Source of the DNA: Dyadobacter sp. CY343
GTDB taxonomy: Bacteria; Bacteroidota; Bacteroidia; Cytophagales; Spirosomataceae
Direction of reading: 5' to 3'
Assembly: GCF_021390335.1 (NCBI RefSeq)
Contig: NZ_JAJUXK010000009.1
Coordinates: 62,001 to 126,000 of the forward strand
Length of the DNA stretch: 64,000 nt
Below the pieces are notes generated by a model. The model was not told where the DNA came from. It saw nothing but the letters and a program-made list of their open reading frames with translations, and did not search any database. Within the stretch, counting starts at the first letter, position 1. Each line of letters begins with the position of its first letter. The position numbers and the translations under genes were made by a program. Below are positions 1 through 8,619 of this stretch, piece by piece.

Positions 1-118
1 TAGTATCAGAAATAGAGATAAAAGTAGCAGAGAGGTCCAATTATACCTGAATTAATAACGTATCGTTACTTCATTACTGCCGCTTAGGGCTCACAACAGG
101 AGAATACAATAAGCTCGC

Positions 119-541
119 TTACTCTCGAATGTATTTCGATTTCGTATTAGAGGGTTGGCAGAGCGTGACAATGAGTTCATTATCAGACTGATCAATATCC
201 CATGTAGCGCAGCCTATACAGTCAACAACGGGGCACTGGGAACTGATTGCTATCGCTTCCTTAGGGATCACTTCGAAGAGCTTTCCGTTCACATAATACG
301 ATTTGGGCGCACAATTCGGACAGCCATTTGAATCAAGTATCACGCCATCATATCTAAAAACTATGTAGTTTGGCTCTCCATCTATTGGAACCCAGATATT
401 GGATCCATTTACATTCTTCTCATAGGCTGTAAGCTTCCATTTGCCTACGAGGGTTTTAATTTCTGGATCGGGTTTTGGGCTGTCCTTTTCACAGGCAATC
501 AGAGCAAAAAGCAGGATAATTGAGAATAGGGAGGTTTTCAT
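119..541 (-). CDS. Small lipoprotein, lipocalin-like
   Basis: A 140-residue predicted lipoprotein of unknown function. Residues 1-17 form a signal peptide ending in the lipobox LIAC, so Cys17 is the likely lipidated residue and the protein should be anchored in a membrane facing the periplasm or outside. The mature part begins with a charged linker (EKDSPKPDPE) and then GKWKLTAYEK, an opening typical of the lipocalin-like beta-barrel proteins common in Bacteroidota. It carries several further cysteines (CPNC, QCPVVDCIGC), which may form disulfides or bind metal; this is inference. The gene is divergent from the lipoprotein at 707. No partner gene indicates a ligand. Confidence 0.7.
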   Translation of the reverse strand: MKTSLFSIILLFALIACEKDSPKPDPEIKTLVGKWKLTAYEKNVNGSNIWVPIDGEPNYIVFRYDGVILDSNGCPNCAPKSYYVNGKLFEVIPKEAIAISSQCPVVDCIGCATWDIDQSDNELIVTLCQPSNTKSKYIRE

Positions 542-675
542 AATTCAAAGTTTTTGATAGGATATATATTAATCCGTTATAGTTGGAAAGTTTGGCATTT
601 ATAATTCAATTCGATTTATACCTTACTCCTTACCGTCGCCACGACTTCTGACAAGAGGCTTTAATCTCTTTCACG

Positions 676-683
676 TATCTTTG
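676..683 (+). promoter_or_regulatory. Candidate -7 box (TATCTTTG)
   Basis: The octamer TATCTTTG matches the Bacteroidota -7 consensus TAnnTTTG and lies 23 bases upstream of the ATG at 707. About 20 bases further upstream there is only a weak -33 element (CTGACA), so the assignment rests mainly on the -7 box. Confidence 0.4.
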
Positions 684-706
684 AGAAATTTGAAAACCTT
701 CTTTTT

Positions 707-1093
707 ATGGCACGACGCTTATCCTTCCTGATCATTTTATTGGCAGCAACAATCTCATGTAAGAAGCCAACCTCTGAACCTGTCGTGGAAGCTCACATTG
801 CAAGGCTCGGAAAAATTTTGGGTCAAGACTTGAACGGTGACAAAGCACAATTTGAATTTCTCAAAGATGAAAGTGCGGATACGAAACTCATTACCAGCGC
901 ACAAGTAGACTCTATCGAGATCCAGGTACGGGGTATGGGAATAGGAGTGCGAGGAATAATTTTAGGCGACCAAAACGCGAAGGTTTTTAGCTACTATGGT
1001 TGGCTGATGGAAGGGGATAAATTAAGGCTCGGAATAAATGACATTAATCATGATGTCAGAACGCCTAGGAACTATTATTGGTCATTAAAGTAA
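707..1093 (+). CDS. Small hypothetical lipoprotein
   Basis: A 128-residue protein of unknown function. It begins with a basic n-region (MARRLS), a hydrophobic stretch and a lipobox-like ATISC, with Cys18 as the likely lipidation site followed by KKPTSEP, a typical lipoprotein linker. The mature domain of about 100 residues has alternating hydrophobic and charged positions, consistent with a beta-rich fold, but shows no motif I recognise. The ATG lies just after the candidate promoter at 676-683. It is divergent from the lipoprotein at 119-541 and is followed by about 100 bases before the hybrid kinase. Confidence 0.6.
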   Translation: MARRLSFLIILLAATISCKKPTSEPVVEAHIARLGKILGQDLNGDKAQFEFLKDESADTKLITSAQVDSIEIQVRGMGIGVRGIILGDQNAKVFSYYGWLMEGDKLRLGINDINHDVRTPRNYYWSLK

Positions 1094-1193
1094 ACATATG
1101 CCGAAGCTTCAGGTATTTCGAATTTCAGCATGCCATAGTAGAAGGAACTGAGCTTTAAATGGCTACATTGCGATATTGAAATCTTGAATTTTA

Positions 1194-3008
1194 TTGACAG
1201 TGGAGACAACTAGTTCTGATCAAGGGATTAAAGATGATCCATACAGCTTGCAGATTCCTTGGGAAAAAGAATTTGAAGAAAAAGCCATGTGGGGAAACAG
1301 AATTTTCTGTTTCACATTTTTGGTCTGTTATCCATTAACCTCGATCCTTTATTACCTGAATGGTAATCCAAATTATCAATCCATTCTCCTGGTACAACTA
1401 ACCTGTAGCGGTTTGGTGGCACTAATTATTTTCCTGCACTTCAGAGAGAAAATAGATAGTCAGAATGCCTCTTTTTTTAGCCGGATTTTGCTGATTATTT
1501 TTCATGCGTATATTCTGGCTCGTTTTGAAACCATTAATTATTACGGCCTGAGCATTAATTTGACGCTGCAGCTGATATTTTCGGTCTGGGTACTACGCTG
1601 GAAGTTTAGTTATGCCGTGATCAGTTCGGTGATCATGGCCCTGTTTTTTTCCCTTGCGCTTTATAGCCATGGAGCGGATGTGCTTATACTTTTTTTGAAG
1701 GAGGGAGGTTTTTTCTACTTTTTGGGACTATGTGTTTTTCCATTGATTTTGCAAATGCGTTACATTAGGCAGTATCGGGAGTTTGTCTTTGCCCAGAGGC
1801 TGCAGAAGCAAAATAAAGAGCTGGAAAAGCAAAACCAGTTGGTCAGGGATGCGATGCAGGCAAAATCCGACTTCTTTTCTATAATGAGCCATGAGATACG
1901 GACTCCGCTGAACGGGATTGTTGGCGTGATCCATTTATTGCTTCAGGAAGATTTAAGAACCGCTCTCCAAAGAGAGCTGGTCGGGACTTTAAAGTTTTCC
2001 TCAGATCAACTGATGGCTATAATAAATGATGTGCTTGATCTAAACAAAATTACTTCCCGCCATGTCAAGCTTGCAAAGGAACCATTTAACCTCTCCATTT
2101 TTCTTAGAAACATAGAAAAAACGTTTATTCCGCGTGCTCAGGAAAAAAAGCTTGATTTGATCTTTGAAATCGATTCGTCGCTTCCGGTTCATTTGACTGG
2201 CGATCAGGTCCGGCTTAATCAGATCATTACCAATTTACTTCATAATGCGGTAAAATTTACTGAAAGAGGTTTTGTAAAGTTGGCTGTCAGGGAAGTTGAA
2301 AGGGATCAGAGCCAGATATTGTTACAGTTTGAAATCAGCGACTCCGGAATCGGTATTCCGCTGGAAGATCAGTCTTCTATTTTCGAGATTTTTGTACAAA
2401 GTAGTTTGGAAACTAGTAGGGGCAATCGTGGAACCGGGCTCGGACTCGCTATAACCAAAGAACTCGTACAACTTTTTGGCAGTGAAATAAAATTAAAGAG
2501 TGAGCAGGGGCATGGATCGCGCTTTTCATTTTGTATTTATTTCACCTATTCCGATCAGCAACCGGTGGATAGAAAGCCTGTGGACGTGAGAGTTGTTCTT
2601 CCAAATGCAAGGGTTTTAGTGGTGGACGATAATGCTGTTAATCGAATGATAGTTACTATTTTGCTCGATAAGATCGGTTTAAAATACGATAAGGCTGAAA
2701 ATGGCCTTGAAGCAGTTGAAAGATTTGGTAGCAATCATTATGACTTGGTATTGATGGATCTTGGGATGCCTATTATGAATGGCTTCGAAGCTACACAGAT
2801 CATTCGGGCCCAGGATTCCCAGACACCAATAATCGCCCTAACCGCTTCCGCGTTTACAGAAGAGCGTGACAAAGCTATGTCCAGTGGGTTTTCCGAATAC
2901 CTTGTTAAGCCTTTTCTTCCTAAGGAATTTTATGATATGATTTTTACTTTTCTGGAGACTGAGCCAACGGCACAGTCGGAGGCAAGGCTTATTCAATCAA
3001 TTAGTTGA
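1194..3008 (+). CDS. Hybrid sensor histidine kinase with receiver
   Basis: A 604-residue hybrid two-component kinase. Residues 33-190 contain about six hydrophobic segments forming a membrane sensor region without a recognisable extracellular domain. A short coiled coil (about 196-225) leads to the HisKA H-box SHEIRTPLNG with phosphoacceptor His233. The HATPase domain has its N-box near 343-355 and G boxes DSGIGIP and GTGLGLAIT. A C-terminal receiver (about 472-590) has the acidic pair DD, phosphoacceptor Asp522 in LVLMDLGMP, and Lys572 in LVKPF. There is no output domain, so phosphate must pass on to another protein. The reading frame opens with TTG at 1194; a GTG two codons later or Met32 are alternatives. 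No cognate regulator lies beside it. Confidence 0.88.
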   Translation: MTVETTSSDQGIKDDPYSLQIPWEKEFEEKAMWGNRIFCFTFLVCYPLTSILYYLNGNPNYQSILLVQLTCSGLVALIIFLHFREKIDSQNASFFSRILLIIFHAYILARFETINYYGLSINLTLQLIFSVWVLRWKFSYAVISSVIMALFFSLALYSHGADVLILFLKEGGFFYFLGLCVFPLILQMRYIRQYREFVFAQRLQKQNKELEKQNQLVRDAMQAKSDFFSIMSHEIRTPLNGIVGVIHLLLQEDLRTALQRELVGTLKFSSDQLMAIINDVLDLNKITSRHVKLAKEPFNLSIFLRNIEKTFIPRAQEKKLDLIFEIDSSLPVHLTGDQVRLNQIITNLLHNAVKFTERGFVKLAVREVERDQSQILLQFEISDSGIGIPLEDQSSIFEIFVQSSLETSRGNRGTGLGLAITKELVQLFGSEIKLKSEQGHGSRFSFCIYFTYSDQQPVDRKPVDVRVVLPNARVLVVDDNAVNRMIVTILLDKIGLKYDKAENGLEAVERFGSNHYDLVLMDLGMPIMNGFEATQIIRAQDSQTPIIALTASAFTEERDKAMSSGFSEYLVKPFLPKEFYDMIFTFLETEPTAQSEARLIQSIS

Positions 3009-3337
3009 CCACTTATATAAATATCAATTTTGGAGTGCAGCTTATGAGGAGCTGAAAAGATGTTGTAGTTTGCTTCTACTCAAACCTAATATTGTTGTCC
3101 TAAGAGCGTATTTGGGATTAGGTGAGTTCTTTTAATTATCCCGGATACTTGTGATCTCCAAGAGCTTCTAGGGTTCGAGAAATGGGTTTAAGACGTCTTT
3201 CCAAGATTTTGAGTTCAGAAACACACTATTGAATTCCTTTTCCGGAGTTTGGCTACGTAATGCCCCAATTTCACTACGCCGGGGAGTTAAAGGCTGATGA
3301 ACTTTGCATATCGCAAAATTCAAAAATCAATAACAAC
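3009..3337. other. Intergenic stretch, nothing recognised
   Basis: This gap of about 330 bases lies between the hybrid kinase and the alpha/beta hydrolase. An in-frame upstream ATG at 3260 could extend the hydrolase by 26 residues, but those residues are not conserved-looking. I see no RNA gene, clear terminator or mobile-element fragment. Confidence 0.5.
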
Positions 3338-4267
3338 ATGAAACAGTCACAGACGCCCATCATGAGCTTCAGTCCGGTTGTATTACCAGTTTCCGGCCGT
3401 CACGTAGACCTTGAAATGAAAGTTTCTGCTCCTGCTAGCGGAAACAACTTGCCGGTCATTCTTCTTTCGCATGGGCATGGTCCCTCTAATTTTCTCTCTT
3501 CGTACAGAGGATATGGTCCCATGGTTGATTTTTTTGCGGCAGAAGGGTTTGTTGTAATTCAGCCTACCCATCAAAATTCCAAAGCACTTGCGCTTCCCTC
3601 ATCCCTTCCGGAAGCACCCTTGTTTTGGAGTTCACGGGCAACGGACATGCAATTTATCCTTGATCATTTGGACGAAATCATTTCAACAGTGCCTGGGTTA
3701 ACCGGAAGAGTCGATCAAGCAAAAGTTGCTGCCATCGGTCATTCCATGGGCGGCCAGACCGTGGCCATGCTGGCAGGCATGGAGGTAACCGACCCGGCCA
3801 CAGGAAAAATAGTGAATTCCGCAGAGCCAAGATTGAAGGCCCGGGTGCTGATTGGCGCCTCTGGTGGGCCGGAAGGATTTAACGGAGTCAATAGACAGCA
3901 CTATCCTGTGTTGGCGGCAGGTAATTTCAGCACCATGACTTTGCCAGCACTCATTGTGAATGGGGACAAAGACATAAACCTCATGTTCTCTGATGTGGAC
4001 AACTGGCGTGCAGACGCTTATTATCAAAGTTCCGGCCCGAAGGACCTGCTGACCGTGTTTGGCGCCGAACACATTTTTGGTGGCATATCAGGGTATGATG
4101 CCCGCGAAACAAGTGATGAAAATCCGGAGCGTGTTACCTTTGTATGTGAAAGCATTCTTGCGTATGTTCGGAGTACATTCGATCCGAACGATACAAGTTG
4201 GGAAGACGCCAAGAAAGCCCTTAACGGCGTACCAGGTGCATTAGGCAGTATTGAAAGTAAATTGTAA
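3338..4267 (+). CDS. Alpha/beta hydrolase
   Basis: A 309-residue serine hydrolase of the alpha/beta fold, resembling the dienelactone hydrolase/chlorophyllase-like group. The strand motif VILLSHGHGPSNF supplies the oxyanion region, and the nucleophile elbow is GHSMGGQT with the catalytic Ser in GHSMG. An acid in the NGDKDINL region and the His of GAEHIFGG near the C-terminus complete a plausible triad. There is no signal peptide in the form chosen here, so it is probably cytoplasmic. I start at 3338 because homologous-looking sequence (FSPVVLPVSG) begins just after it. The AraC-family gene starts about 10 bases after the stop, which suggests co-transcription and perhaps joint response to a small ester or lactone. 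The substrate is unknown. Confidence 0.8.
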   Translation: MKQSQTPIMSFSPVVLPVSGRHVDLEMKVSAPASGNNLPVILLSHGHGPSNFLSSYRGYGPMVDFFAAEGFVVIQPTHQNSKALALPSSLPEAPLFWSSRATDMQFILDHLDEIISTVPGLTGRVDQAKVAAIGHSMGGQTVAMLAGMEVTDPATGKIVNSAEPRLKARVLIGASGGPEGFNGVNRQHYPVLAAGNFSTMTLPALIVNGDKDINLMFSDVDNWRADAYYQSSGPKDLLTVFGAEHIFGGISGYDARETSDENPERVTFVCESILAYVRSTFDPNDTSWEDAKKALNGVPGALGSIESKL

Positions 4268-4277
4268 AACGGACATT

Positions 4278-5192
4278 ATGAAGGATGAGATGTCTAGCCA
4301 TAGATTCAATTCCTTATCAAGGCTGCATAAGGCGCTGGACATGCCGGCACCTATGCACCCATTGGTAAGTTTAATAAATAATGCTGCAGGGACCATTCCA
4401 CTGGAAAGGCTTCCCAGTCCCCATATCCTAAATTTTTATAAGATATCCTATAAGACAAACTTCCGGGGGAAGTTTAAATACGGGCAGCATTACTACGATT
4501 TCGACGAGGGGGGAATGTTTTTTGTTTCGCCTAATCAGATCACAGGAGGCCACGCACCGCTCAGTGATCAATCCGGTTATACTTTACTTTTCCACCCGGA
4601 TTTTTTACTTGGTTACGAACTGGCCAGGAAGATCAAAGCGTACGGATTTTTTTCCTATTCTATCCATGAAGCGCTACATTTATCGGAAAAGGAAAAGACC
4701 ACGATCATTTCTGTTTTTGAAAGTATTGAAGAAGAATTGAAAGACAGAATTGATAATTTCAGCCAGGACGTTGTTATTTCTCAGATCGAATTGCTGCTGA
4801 ATTATGCCAACCGGTTCTACAGCCGGCAATTCATTACCCGTAAGGCGGTAAGCAGCGATCTGCTTCAAAAGGTAGAAGAAATTTTACAAGCCTACTTTCA
4901 GTCACCACCCACGAAAAAGCAGGGGCTTCCAACTGTCCAGTTTCTGTCTGAGCAGTTAAACGTCAGTGCCAGTTACTTAAGTGATATGCTGCGATCAACG
5001 ACCGGGCAAAATGCACAACAGCACATTCATAACCATCTGATTGAAAAGGCAAAAGAACAGCTATCGACGAGCGATGCATCGATAAGCGAAATAGCGTATG
5101 AATTAGGGTTCGAACATCCACAGTCCTTTAGTAAACTTTTCAAGCTCAAAACCAGTGTGTCGCCTTTGGATTTCAGGCGTTCTTTTAATTAA
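4278..5192 (+). CDS. AraC-family transcriptional regulator
   Basis: A 304-residue transcription factor. The C-terminal 100 residues form the double helix-turn-helix of AraC/XylS proteins: first helix pair around FLSEQLNVSASYLSDMLRS, second around ISEIAYELGFEHPQSFSKL followed by the family signature KLFKLKTSVSPLDFRRS. The N-terminal 190 residues resemble the cupin-like sensing domain of this group (KYGQHYYDFDEGGMFFVSPNQ). The ATG at 4278 sits about 10 bases after the hydrolase stop; an in-frame ATG at 4251 would overlap the hydrolase. Close spacing with the hydrolase suggests it regulates that gene and itself. The effector is unknown. Confidence 0.85.
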   Translation: MKDEMSSHRFNSLSRLHKALDMPAPMHPLVSLINNAAGTIPLERLPSPHILNFYKISYKTNFRGKFKYGQHYYDFDEGGMFFVSPNQITGGHAPLSDQSGYTLLFHPDFLLGYELARKIKAYGFFSYSIHEALHLSEKEKTTIISVFESIEEELKDRIDNFSQDVVISQIELLLNYANRFYSRQFITRKAVSSDLLQKVEEILQAYFQSPPTKKQGLPTVQFLSEQLNVSASYLSDMLRSTTGQNAQQHIHNHLIEKAKEQLSTSDASISEIAYELGFEHPQSFSKLFKLKTSVSPLDFRRSFN

Positions 5193-5244
5193 AGCATATT
5201 GGAGTGCAGTACACCTCCTGATGTTGTCGCGCTTCTAAACGTAC

Positions 5245-5283
5245 AAAAGCCGCTCAACTTTCGTTGAAGGGCTTTTATACCCC
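5245..5283 (-). repeat. Diverged copy of tRNA-Leu tail/terminator
   Basis: A hairpin with a sequence closely related to the tRNA-Leu terminator at 20926-20957, including the following bases that match the tRNA 3' end (ATACCCC against GTACCCA). It differs from the 39-bp copies at 10860 and 20926 at about four positions and has the same orientation. It lies between the convergent AraC gene and the truncated HlyD gene, so it can also act as a terminator. Its resemblance to the two exact copies suggests a decayed attachment site. Confidence 0.55.
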
Positions 5284-5409
5284 GACTAAAAACGAGAATT
5301 CACAAAACGGCTTAAATCATACTTTTTTACAGAATACGCCCTATCTTGCATTAGAGGTTACAAAAATAATCTATAATTAAGGTCGTGGATAGAAGGATTT
5401 TAACATGTG

Positions 5410-5826
5410 TTATAGCGGATGACGAGAGAGCTGGAAATTTTCAAGAATTGTTAGTTGTTGCGACAGGTTTAGAACCTGTTCGTGGTCGGCAGTGCTTTCG
5501 GTGAACGCCAGGGATTGCCCCTTTAGGACTTGCTGGCCATCCTTAATCAGTAGACGGTCTAGTTTCCCTTCCGAACGGACTACGATTGTTCTCGGAGCTT
5601 CGAAGGCAGTGAGACTGATTCGAGCTGGGACAATATCCGGATACCGGATAAACCAACAGACGGCGAAAAGGATGAGGAGCATACCAAAAAATGCGCTTAT
5701 TCCCCAAGTCAATATCCAGTGAGGCGGTGCGCCTACTATTTCCTGCATTTCGTCGCTGTGCAGCTCGCGGAAAGGATTTACGGATGAAATCACCGGATAT
5801 ATTTGGCTTTTTGCTTGGATGTACAT
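5410..5826 (-). pseudogene. Truncated HlyD-family export adaptor
   Basis: A 138-residue remnant of a membrane fusion protein that would bridge the PCAT exporter to an outer-membrane channel. Residues 38-62 form the single N-terminal membrane helix (WILTWGISAFFGMLLILFAV), followed by the first half of a lipoyl/barrel-sandwich domain (RTIVVRSEGKLDRLLIKDGQ) and the beginning of the coiled-coil hairpin (HEQVLNLSQQLTILENFQL). The frame then ends after SRHPL. Family members are usually around 400 residues or more, so the coiled coil, second half of the lipoyl domain and beta-barrel are missing, and I find no continuation downstream in any frame. It starts 2 bases after the exporter stop, so it was once part of that operon. 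Confidence 0.75.
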
Positions 5827-5828
5827 TT

Positions 5829-8225
5829 TTAACCTTCGGCCAATTCCAACTGATTGCTGACCAATTCGAAATATTTCCCCCTTTTCTCAACCAGTTCTTT
5901 GTGGGTTCCTACTTCAAGGATTTCCCCCTTTTCCATTACAACGATCTGGTCTGCATGTTTTACCGTACTCAGACGATGGGCAACCACAATTACGGTACGA
6001 CCTTTAAAAAATTTGTTGAGCTCTCGGACAATTATAGCTTCATTATTTGCGTCCAGTGAATTGGTCGCCTCATCAAACAAAAGTAGTTGAGGATTTTTGT
6101 AGACGGCCCGAGCAATCAAAATTCGCTGTCGTTGTCCCTGGCTGATACCATTGCCGGCAGACCCGATCATTGTGTGATAACCTAGCGGCAGGGATTCGAT
6201 AAAATCATGAATGTTGGCTGTTTGCGCAGCCCTGTAAAGCCGATTCTGATCAATGATTTCATCACTGACTGCGATATTACGGGCAACTGTGTCTGAAAAT
6301 ATAAACCCATCTTGCATCACTACGCCGCATTGACTACGCCAGGCCTTATGGGAGATGTACTTCAACGCAATCCCCCGCGTCCACTCCCCATTCTGCTTCA
6401 AAGACCCTTCAATGATCGGACTTTGGGAAGTAAGCTGATTTGAAGTCAGTCTGATTTCTCCTTTTTGGGGTTCGTAAAAACGCAGCAGCAACTTGAGAAG
6501 CGTTGTTTTGCCACTGCCGCTTGTACCGACAATTGCAGTAGTCTTTCCGTGTGGGATTGTGAGATTAATATCACTAAGTACAGGTTCGTTGCCCGCACCT
6601 GGATATGTATATGATAAACCGGATATCTGTATATCTTGGCTAGTATCCCATTCCTTCCGGTTGTTTTTGTGGGCAGGTTCCTCTTCTTCAATCCTGTGAA
6701 CTTCGTTCAACCTTTCAAGGCTTATCTGCGCATCCTGCCAGCTTTGCAAAAAACTTACCAACTGTTCGATTGGACTGTTGAACTGACCGAGTATGTATTG
6801 CACGGACATCATTCCTCCCAAGGTCATGTTGCCGTCCAAAACCGCCTTGGCAGCCAGAAACGTGATGATAATACTCTTGCCCTGGTTGATAAACAAAGCG
6901 CCCGCCTGCTGAACCTGGGACAGAGAAAGGCTCGAAACGTTCCATTTGAAATATTTAGCCTGAGTCCGCTCCCATTCCCACCGTTTCAAAGTTTCAGCTC
7001 CTGCAAGTTTTATTTCCTGCATACTTTGGATAAGCTGGATCAGGATACTTTGATTTCCTGAAGATATGTTGAAGCGCTTCACATCAAGCTGCCTCCTCTT
7101 CTTCAAGAATAATACCACCCAAGTAGCGTACAGTATCGAAGCGGCCAATGCGACTGTAAAAATCTGCAAGCTGTAAAAGGCAAGCACTGCCCCGAATACA
7201 AATAGGTTAAAAAACGAAAACAGCAGATTTAGTGCCTGTCCGGTAAGAAAGGTCTGGATACGTTGGTGATCACCTATTCGCTGCATGATATCTCCAAACT
7301 GCCTGACATCAAAAAATGAAATTGGCAACCGCATGAGCTTGATAAGAAAATCTGAAAGGATCGTCAAGTTCAACCTAACGCTAATGTGCAGTAGGATCCA
7401 GCTTCGGATATATTCAACAACTGTTGTACTCAATAATAGCACCGCTTGTGCTATAAGCGCAAGGTAAATGAAATTGATGTCCTGCGTGCCAATACCAATA
7501 TCTACGATTGATTGGGTCAAAAAAGGAAATAACAAGGAGAGGCCACTTCCGACAAGCATTCCCAAAAAGAGCTGGACTAGAAGTTTCCTGTATTTTGACA
7601 GGTAACCAACGAGTTGCGTCAGTGTTACGCCATCATTCTTTTCTCCCCGTTCCTCAAAAAATCGAGGTGTGGTTTCTAGCAGCAAGGCAATGCCCTCTTT
7701 ATCATCTTTGTTAAGACTGCTCAGCCACATTTTAGAAAACTCCTTCTCGTTGTAGCTTGACAAGCCTGAACTAGGATCCGCTACATGGAAATCATAATCT
7801 GTGTTCTTTTTAAAAACAGATCTGTAAGCGGCCGGGTTGCTATTAGGTATCGGTGTTGTGGAATTTGCCTCCTGACTTCTTCCGCCCCACACATTTTGTA
7901 GCCCCTGCTTACTCAGGATAAAAGTGTCACGCGTGATTTTGTAAAGAACGACAAAGTGATTCTGCCCCCAATGCAAGATACAAGGTAAGGGAGCGTCCTT
8001 CACGAGTTTATCTAAACTCACTTTCACGCCAACCGTCTTGAAACCAATAGCCTCAGCTGCATCGGCAATTCCAAGCAATGATACGCCTTCCTTTCCAATC
8101 TGGGCTAGTTCTCTGAGAGACTGAGCTGAATAGTGGCGTCCATAATACTTGGCCACCATCCGAAGACAGGTAGGACCGCAGTCCATTTTATCAAGTTGGC
8201 GATAGTGCTGAAAGTTTACAGGCAT
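5829..8225 (-). CDS. C39 peptidase-containing ABC exporter (PCAT)
   Basis: A 798-residue bacteriocin-type ABC exporter that cleaves double-glycine leaders and exports the core peptide. The N-terminal C39 peptidase has Cys16 in DKMDCGPTC, His90 in GQNHFVVLY and Asp150 in VADPSSG. The His-Asp spacing is about 45 residues longer than in typical members because of a Ser/Thr/Asn-rich insertion (about 100-147). A six-helix transmembrane domain (about 210-480) follows, then an ATPase with Walker A GTSGSGKTT (Lys573), a signature ISQGQ instead of LSGGQ, Walker B LLLFDEATNSLD and the H-loop in VVAHRLS. It sits downstream of a matching GG-leader precursor (8361-8573) and directly upstream of the adaptor remnant, so the precursor is its likely substrate. 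Confidence 0.92.
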   Translation of the reverse strand: MPVNFQHYRQLDKMDCGPTCLRMVAKYYGRHYSAQSLRELAQIGKEGVSLLGIADAAEAIGFKTVGVKVSLDKLVKDAPLPCILHWGQNHFVVLYKITRDTFILSKQGLQNVWGGRSQEANSTTPIPNSNPAAYRSVFKKNTDYDFHVADPSSGLSSYNEKEFSKMWLSSLNKDDKEGIALLLETTPRFFEERGEKNDGVTLTQLVGYLSKYRKLLVQLFLGMLVGSGLSLLFPFLTQSIVDIGIGTQDINFIYLALIAQAVLLLSTTVVEYIRSWILLHISVRLNLTILSDFLIKLMRLPISFFDVRQFGDIMQRIGDHQRIQTFLTGQALNLLFSFFNLFVFGAVLAFYSLQIFTVALAASILYATWVVLFLKKRRQLDVKRFNISSGNQSILIQLIQSMQEIKLAGAETLKRWEWERTQAKYFKWNVSSLSLSQVQQAGALFINQGKSIIITFLAAKAVLDGNMTLGGMMSVQYILGQFNSPIEQLVSFLQSWQDAQISLERLNEVHRIEEEEPAHKNNRKEWDTSQDIQISGLSYTYPGAGNEPVLSDINLTIPHGKTTAIVGTSGSGKTTLLKLLLRFYEPQKGEIRLTSNQLTSQSPIIEGSLKQNGEWTRGIALKYISHKAWRSQCGVVMQDGFIFSDTVARNIAVSDEIIDQNRLYRAAQTANIHDFIESLPLGYHTMIGSAGNGISQGQRQRILIARAVYKNPQLLLFDEATNSLDANNEAIIVRELNKFFKGRTVIVVAHRLSTVKHADQIVVMEKGEILEVGTHKELVEKRGKYFELVSNQLELAEG

Positions 8226-8305
8226 TGAATTGTGGTAGATATGATATCAGTCATATTCCTAAATGTCGCAATATGGCTTTCGATTGATTCCTTGGGAAAA
8301 TCAAT

Positions 8306-8333
8306 AAACTTGCGGGTTTGAACCCACAAGTTT
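8306..8333 (-). terminator. Hairpin between precursor and exporter
   Basis: A 28-base stem-loop (arms AAACTTG and CAAGTTT with an inner GGGTT/AACCC stem and one mismatch) lies in the 135-base gap between the precursor stop and the exporter start. Only a weak T-rich stretch follows it on the minus strand. Such a hairpin could act as a leaky terminator or RNA stabiliser, giving more precursor than exporter mRNA; that role is inferred. Confidence 0.5.
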
Positions 8334-8360
8334 GAATCTTATTCAAATAAGAAAAACTGA

Positions 8361-8573
8361 TCAGTCTGGTGGATTAACCTCTCTGCACTCACTCATGATG
8401 CCGCCCCCGCTGCAGCCATAGCTCTCACAAGCTTCTACCGAAGTTCCGGAGCAACTCCCTGTGTCTGTGACACCATCGTAGATACAATCGCATTCGATAT
8501 TCTTTACACCACCAATTACATTTTTCGCTTGTGCCCTCGTGAGCGCGAAACCACTAAAATTCGAGATTGACAT
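8361..8573 (-). CDS. Double-glycine leader, Cys-rich peptide precursor
   Basis: A 70-residue secreted-peptide precursor. The leader of 22 residues (MSISNFSGFALTRAQAKNVI then GG) resembles the GG-type leaders of Bacteroidota natural-product precursors, with hydrophobic positions and Ile-Gly-Gly at the cleavage site. The 48-residue core has six cysteines at core positions 6, 8, 19, 27, 32 and 41, many Gly/Ser, acidic residues and the C-terminus NPPD, so up to three disulfides are possible. The frame stays open upstream to 8666, but the start at 8573 gives a normal leader and avoids overlap with the upstream gene. The PCAT exporter downstream fits as processing peptidase and the VKOR protein upstream as disulfide catalyst. 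Whether the product is a bacteriocin or a signal is unknown. Confidence 0.82.
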   Translation of the reverse strand: MSISNFSGFALTRAQAKNVIGGVKNIECDCIYDGVTDTGSCSGTSVEACESYGCSGGGIMSECREVNPPD

Positions 8574-8605
8574 AGCTTTGTTTTTTAAGTTTAACAATAT
8601 GAACT

Positions 8606-8619
8606 GATTTTCGAAAATC
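8606..8619. promoter_or_regulatory. 14-bp perfect palindrome before precursor
   Basis: GATTTTCGAAAATC is a perfect palindrome placed directly after the stop codon of the VKOR gene and 32 bases before the precursor start. It could be an operator or a small mRNA processing hairpin. There is no further evidence for either role. Confidence 0.3.

Noticed and set aside
4059..4244. Short plus-strand frame inside the hydrolase gene
   Set aside because: It is out of frame with the hydrolase, and the hydrolase C-terminal His motif lies in the same bases.
3030..5212. Repeated GGAGTGCAG motif after two stop codons (near 3033 and 5202)
   Set aside because: It is only about ten bases long and also occurs inside a coding region near 9880, so chance is likely.
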